Shown here piece after piece: positions 6,786 to 8,271 of a DNA stretch of 8,271 bases. Where the stretch lies: NCBI GenBank assembly GCA_964436305.1, contig CAYTCI010000125.1, positions 1 to 8,271 of the forward strand. The letters run 5' to 3'. The notes under the pieces were generated by a model. The model saw only the letters and a list, made by a program, of their open reading frames with translations, did no database searches and was not told where the DNA came from. Position 1 is the stretch's first letter, and each line of letters starts with the position of its first letter. The position numbers and the translations under genes were made by a program. The DNA is from JAKPUX01 sp964436305 (GTDB taxonomy: Bacteria > Zhuqueibacterota > Zhuqueibacteria > Residuimicrobiales > Residuimicrobiaceae).

Positions 6786-6821
6786 GAAAGGTTCCTGACT
6801 TTCTCAAGTCCTAAACCTTTC
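6786..6821 (-). other. Long leader hairpin with GNRA tetraloop (structured RNA, operator dyad or terminator stem)
   Basis: On the minus strand, GAAAGGTT (6821-6814) is the perfect reverse complement of AACCTTTC (6793-6786). Inside it, GACTT (6810-6806) pairs with AAGTC (6801-6797) around a GAGA tetraloop of the GNRA class. The stems are joined by a symmetric 3x3 internal loop (TAG/AGG) that can form one wobble and two tandem A-G mismatches. It begins 32 nt after the foldase stop codon and directly abuts the predicted -10 box. No T-run follows, so a simple intrinsic terminator is unlikely. Confidence 0.45.
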
Positions 6822-6850
6822 ATAATACATAAATTTTCGCGCAAATGCAA
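6822..6850 (-). promoter_or_regulatory. Sigma70-like promoter for the kelch/DUF4270/barrel cluster
   Basis: On the minus strand TTGCAT (6850-6845) and TATTAT (6827-6822) are separated by exactly 17 bp of AT-rich sequence. They lie in the only AT-rich stretch of the gap between the foldase stop and the kelch gene. Predicted initiation would be near 6815, leaving a leader of about 147 nt. Initiation there would cut into the outer stem of the adjacent hairpin, so either the promoter or the RNA reading of the hairpin may need adjusting. Confidence 0.4.
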
Positions 6851-6852
6851 GT

Positions 6853-8271
6853 CTATTTCTGGGGCGCCATCTTCTTCCCGTAATCGAGCAGGTTGTGGGT
6901 GGTGAGCAGGGGAAAGTTGGGCGAGACGATCGGAAAGGGAACATTTTGCTCGGTTGCGAACATATCAATCCGCGTCAGCTTTAGTTTTTCAAAGGCCTCG
7001 GTATTGATCTCGATCTGGCCGGCGTACTTTTTGCTGAGACCGACAAAATAGGGATTGAGCTCTTTTTCGATCACGGGCAGATAGCTCTTGTAAAAATCGC
7101 CCTCCTGTCCCCGTTCGCGCAGGTAGCGGTTGCGCTGATAGGTGGCGAGCAGATTGTCCTGCCACATCGATACAGTGCGCTGAACGACCGGCACCCGGTC
7201 ATAGCCCTTTTTATAAGCCGCATCGGTCACGGCCAGGTCGCGGACCAGATCGGCGACGGCGTTGCGAAATTCGAGACCGAATTCGCTGCGGGCGATCTGC
7301 CGGTTGCGGAAGACCAGGGGATGACGGAGCAGGAGCCTTTGCAGATCGCGCACGGTCCAGACCTGCTGGTCGAGGACCATGAAGGGCAGATCGGCGATCT
7401 CATCGAGCGACTCGACGGGCATCGGGGTCCGGGTGGTATCTTCGGTGTTCCAGAGCTGCTTGTTAAGCAGCTGTTTCTTCTCCGCCTCGCTTTTCAGGTA
7501 AAAGTCGGCCATGACCCTGGCCACCTGGGGGAAGGTTTGGCCGTCGAAGCGCAGGGTCTTGCCACTCATCAGCCCGCCGATCCAGGCCGAGTAGGCCGCC
7601 GTTGCCTGGCGGCTGCGCAATTTTTCGCCAACGTCCTCCCAGCGCTGCCGCACCTGCTGGTCGCCCATCGTCAGGCGGTCGGTCCAGCCATCGACCCGGG
7701 CCACCATAAAGAGCCCCTTTTCCGCCTCGAACGGCCCCACCACCTCTCCCTTTTGCAGCGGCTCGGCGAAAAAATGTGCCTTGAAGTCGTCCGGTTCGGG
7801 CCCGGAATAGCTCACCTCCCGCTGCGGGATGGTGGCGATTACTCCGCCATAGCGGGAAAAGGCCTCTTCAAAGCTTTTGCCCTGCGCCATACTCTCGCGC
7901 ACCCGTCTGGCCATACCACTGTCGGCCATCGAGTAATAGGAGAGCTTGTAGGTCCGGCCGGCCAGCTTGTACTGCGCCTTCTGTTCGGTGGTGTCCAGCA
8001 CGACCTTCGAATAGAACTCCTGGTTGAACAGCCACTGACGCATCGCCTGTTCCTTGCGTCCCTGGAGGTAGAGCTGGAACTGCTCGTTGCCGGTCAGTTC
8101 GTTCTTCTCCCCCGCCTCAAGGGCATAGAGCTTTTCGGCGATCAGGGAGTTGAGGACGATCTTGCGCTGGATATAGTTATCGCCCTTGCAGTAAGGGGGG
8201 CGAATGGTGTACTCGGCGCGAATGATGAACTCATTCGTCGAGATCGTCCGGTCGCCGACGCGAGCGAGGAT
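6853..8271 (-). CDS. Periplasmic peptidyl-prolyl isomerase/SurA-like chaperone (5' partial)
   Basis: The frame is open to the right edge; 472 residues are visible and the N-terminus and any signal peptide are missing. Reading continues well before the internal ATG at 8043, and the added part is typical of the family: VGDRTISTNEFIIRAEY, then a helical QRKIVLNSLIAEKLYALEAG segment, as in SurA-N-type chaperone domains. Residues about 105-197 match a parvulin core in outline (GKSFEEAFSRYGG, then DDFKAHFFAEPLQKGEVVGPFEAEKGLFMVARVDGW). The two His positions usually found in parvulins (HILV and GYHI) are not His here, so isomerase activity may be lost. A long, mostly helical C-terminal half follows, ending in PFPIVSPNFPLLTTHN. 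The likely role is chaperoning of exported or outer-membrane proteins. It is co-oriented with the lipoprotein/barrel cluster, 184 nt upstream. Confidence 0.78.
   Translation of the reverse strand: MLARVGDRTISTNEFIIRAEYTIRPPYCKGDNYIQRKIVLNSLIAEKLYALEAGEKNELTGNEQFQLYLQGRKEQAMRQWLFNQEFYSKVVLDTTEQKAQYKLAGRTYKLSYYSMADSGMARRVRESMAQGKSFEEAFSRYGGVIATIPQREVSYSGPEPDDFKAHFFAEPLQKGEVVGPFEAEKGLFMVARVDGWTDRLTMGDQQVRQRWEDVGEKLRSRQATAAYSAWIGGLMSGKTLRFDGQTFPQVARVMADFYLKSEAEKKQLLNKQLWNTEDTTRTPMPVESLDEIADLPFMVLDQQVWTVRDLQRLLLRHPLVFRNRQIARSEFGLEFRNAVADLVRDLAVTDAAYKKGYDRVPVVQRTVSMWQDNLLATYQRNRYLRERGQEGDFYKSYLPVIEKELNPYFVGLSKKYAGQIEINTEAFEKLKLTRIDMFATEQNVPFPIVSPNFPLLTTHNLLDYGKKMAPQK

Noticed and set aside
6669..6852. 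Known riboswitch (cyclic-di-GMP, cobalamin or SAM class) in the leader
   Set aside because: I compared the leader with the conserved cores I know and found none. Only generic hairpins are supported.
8041..8043. ATG at 8043 as the start of the foldase
   Set aside because: The frame continues to the window edge with a family-typical SurA-N-like segment (VGDRTISTNEF), so this is an internal Met.
1..8271. CRISPR arrays, tRNA or rRNA genes, insertion sequences, phage genes
   Set aside because: No spaced identical repeats, cloverleaf sequences, transposase or integrase motifs, or terminal inverted repeats with target duplications were found by eye.

Overview
The window is GC-rich (about 60% by eye) and almost fully coding. 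It holds five protein genes and no rRNA, tRNA, CRISPR array or insertion sequence that I can see. The gene content points to a Gram-negative bacterium of the Fibrobacteres-Chlorobi-Bacteroidetes (FCB) assemblage. The evidence is a secreted enzyme ending in a YPNPFN-type T9SS/FlgD-like C-terminal domain, a DUF4270-type lipoprotein, and an outer-membrane protein with the (S)xYSxFGIG N-terminal signature. The high GC and E. coli-like promoter spacing suggest a deep lineage (Ignavibacteria, Calditrichota or KSB1-like) rather than a typical AT-rich Bacteroidetes, but this placement is inference.

Layout: (1) On the + strand, nt 1-2952 carry a large secreted GH13 alpha-amylase-family enzyme whose start lies outside the window. 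It has a CBM48-like starch/glycogen-binding module, Ig-like spacers, a TIM barrel, a beta-sandwich and a sorting domain. (2) A short convergent gap follows, where an 8-bp inverted repeat includes both TAG stop codons. (3) On the - strand, transcribed towards it, lies a compact three-gene cluster: kelch-repeat lipoprotein (6668-5565), DUF4270-like lipoprotein (5549-4230) and an outer-membrane beta-barrel protein (4220-2991). The gaps are only 15 and 9 nt, so this is probably one operon. (4) A 184-nt non-coding leader precedes it, with a sigma70-like promoter and two strong hairpins. (5) Upstream, in the same orientation, is a SurA/PpiC-type periplasmic foldase running off the right edge.

The minus-strand genes read as an envelope module: a periplasmic chaperone beside two lipoproteins (one a complete six-bladed propeller) and a barrel protein they could dock on. 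The amylase is probably an independent neighbour on the opposite strand. The items most worth a second look are the uncharacterised kelch/DUF4270/barrel trio, the structured leader in front of it, and the His-to-Gln change in conserved region IV of the amylase.
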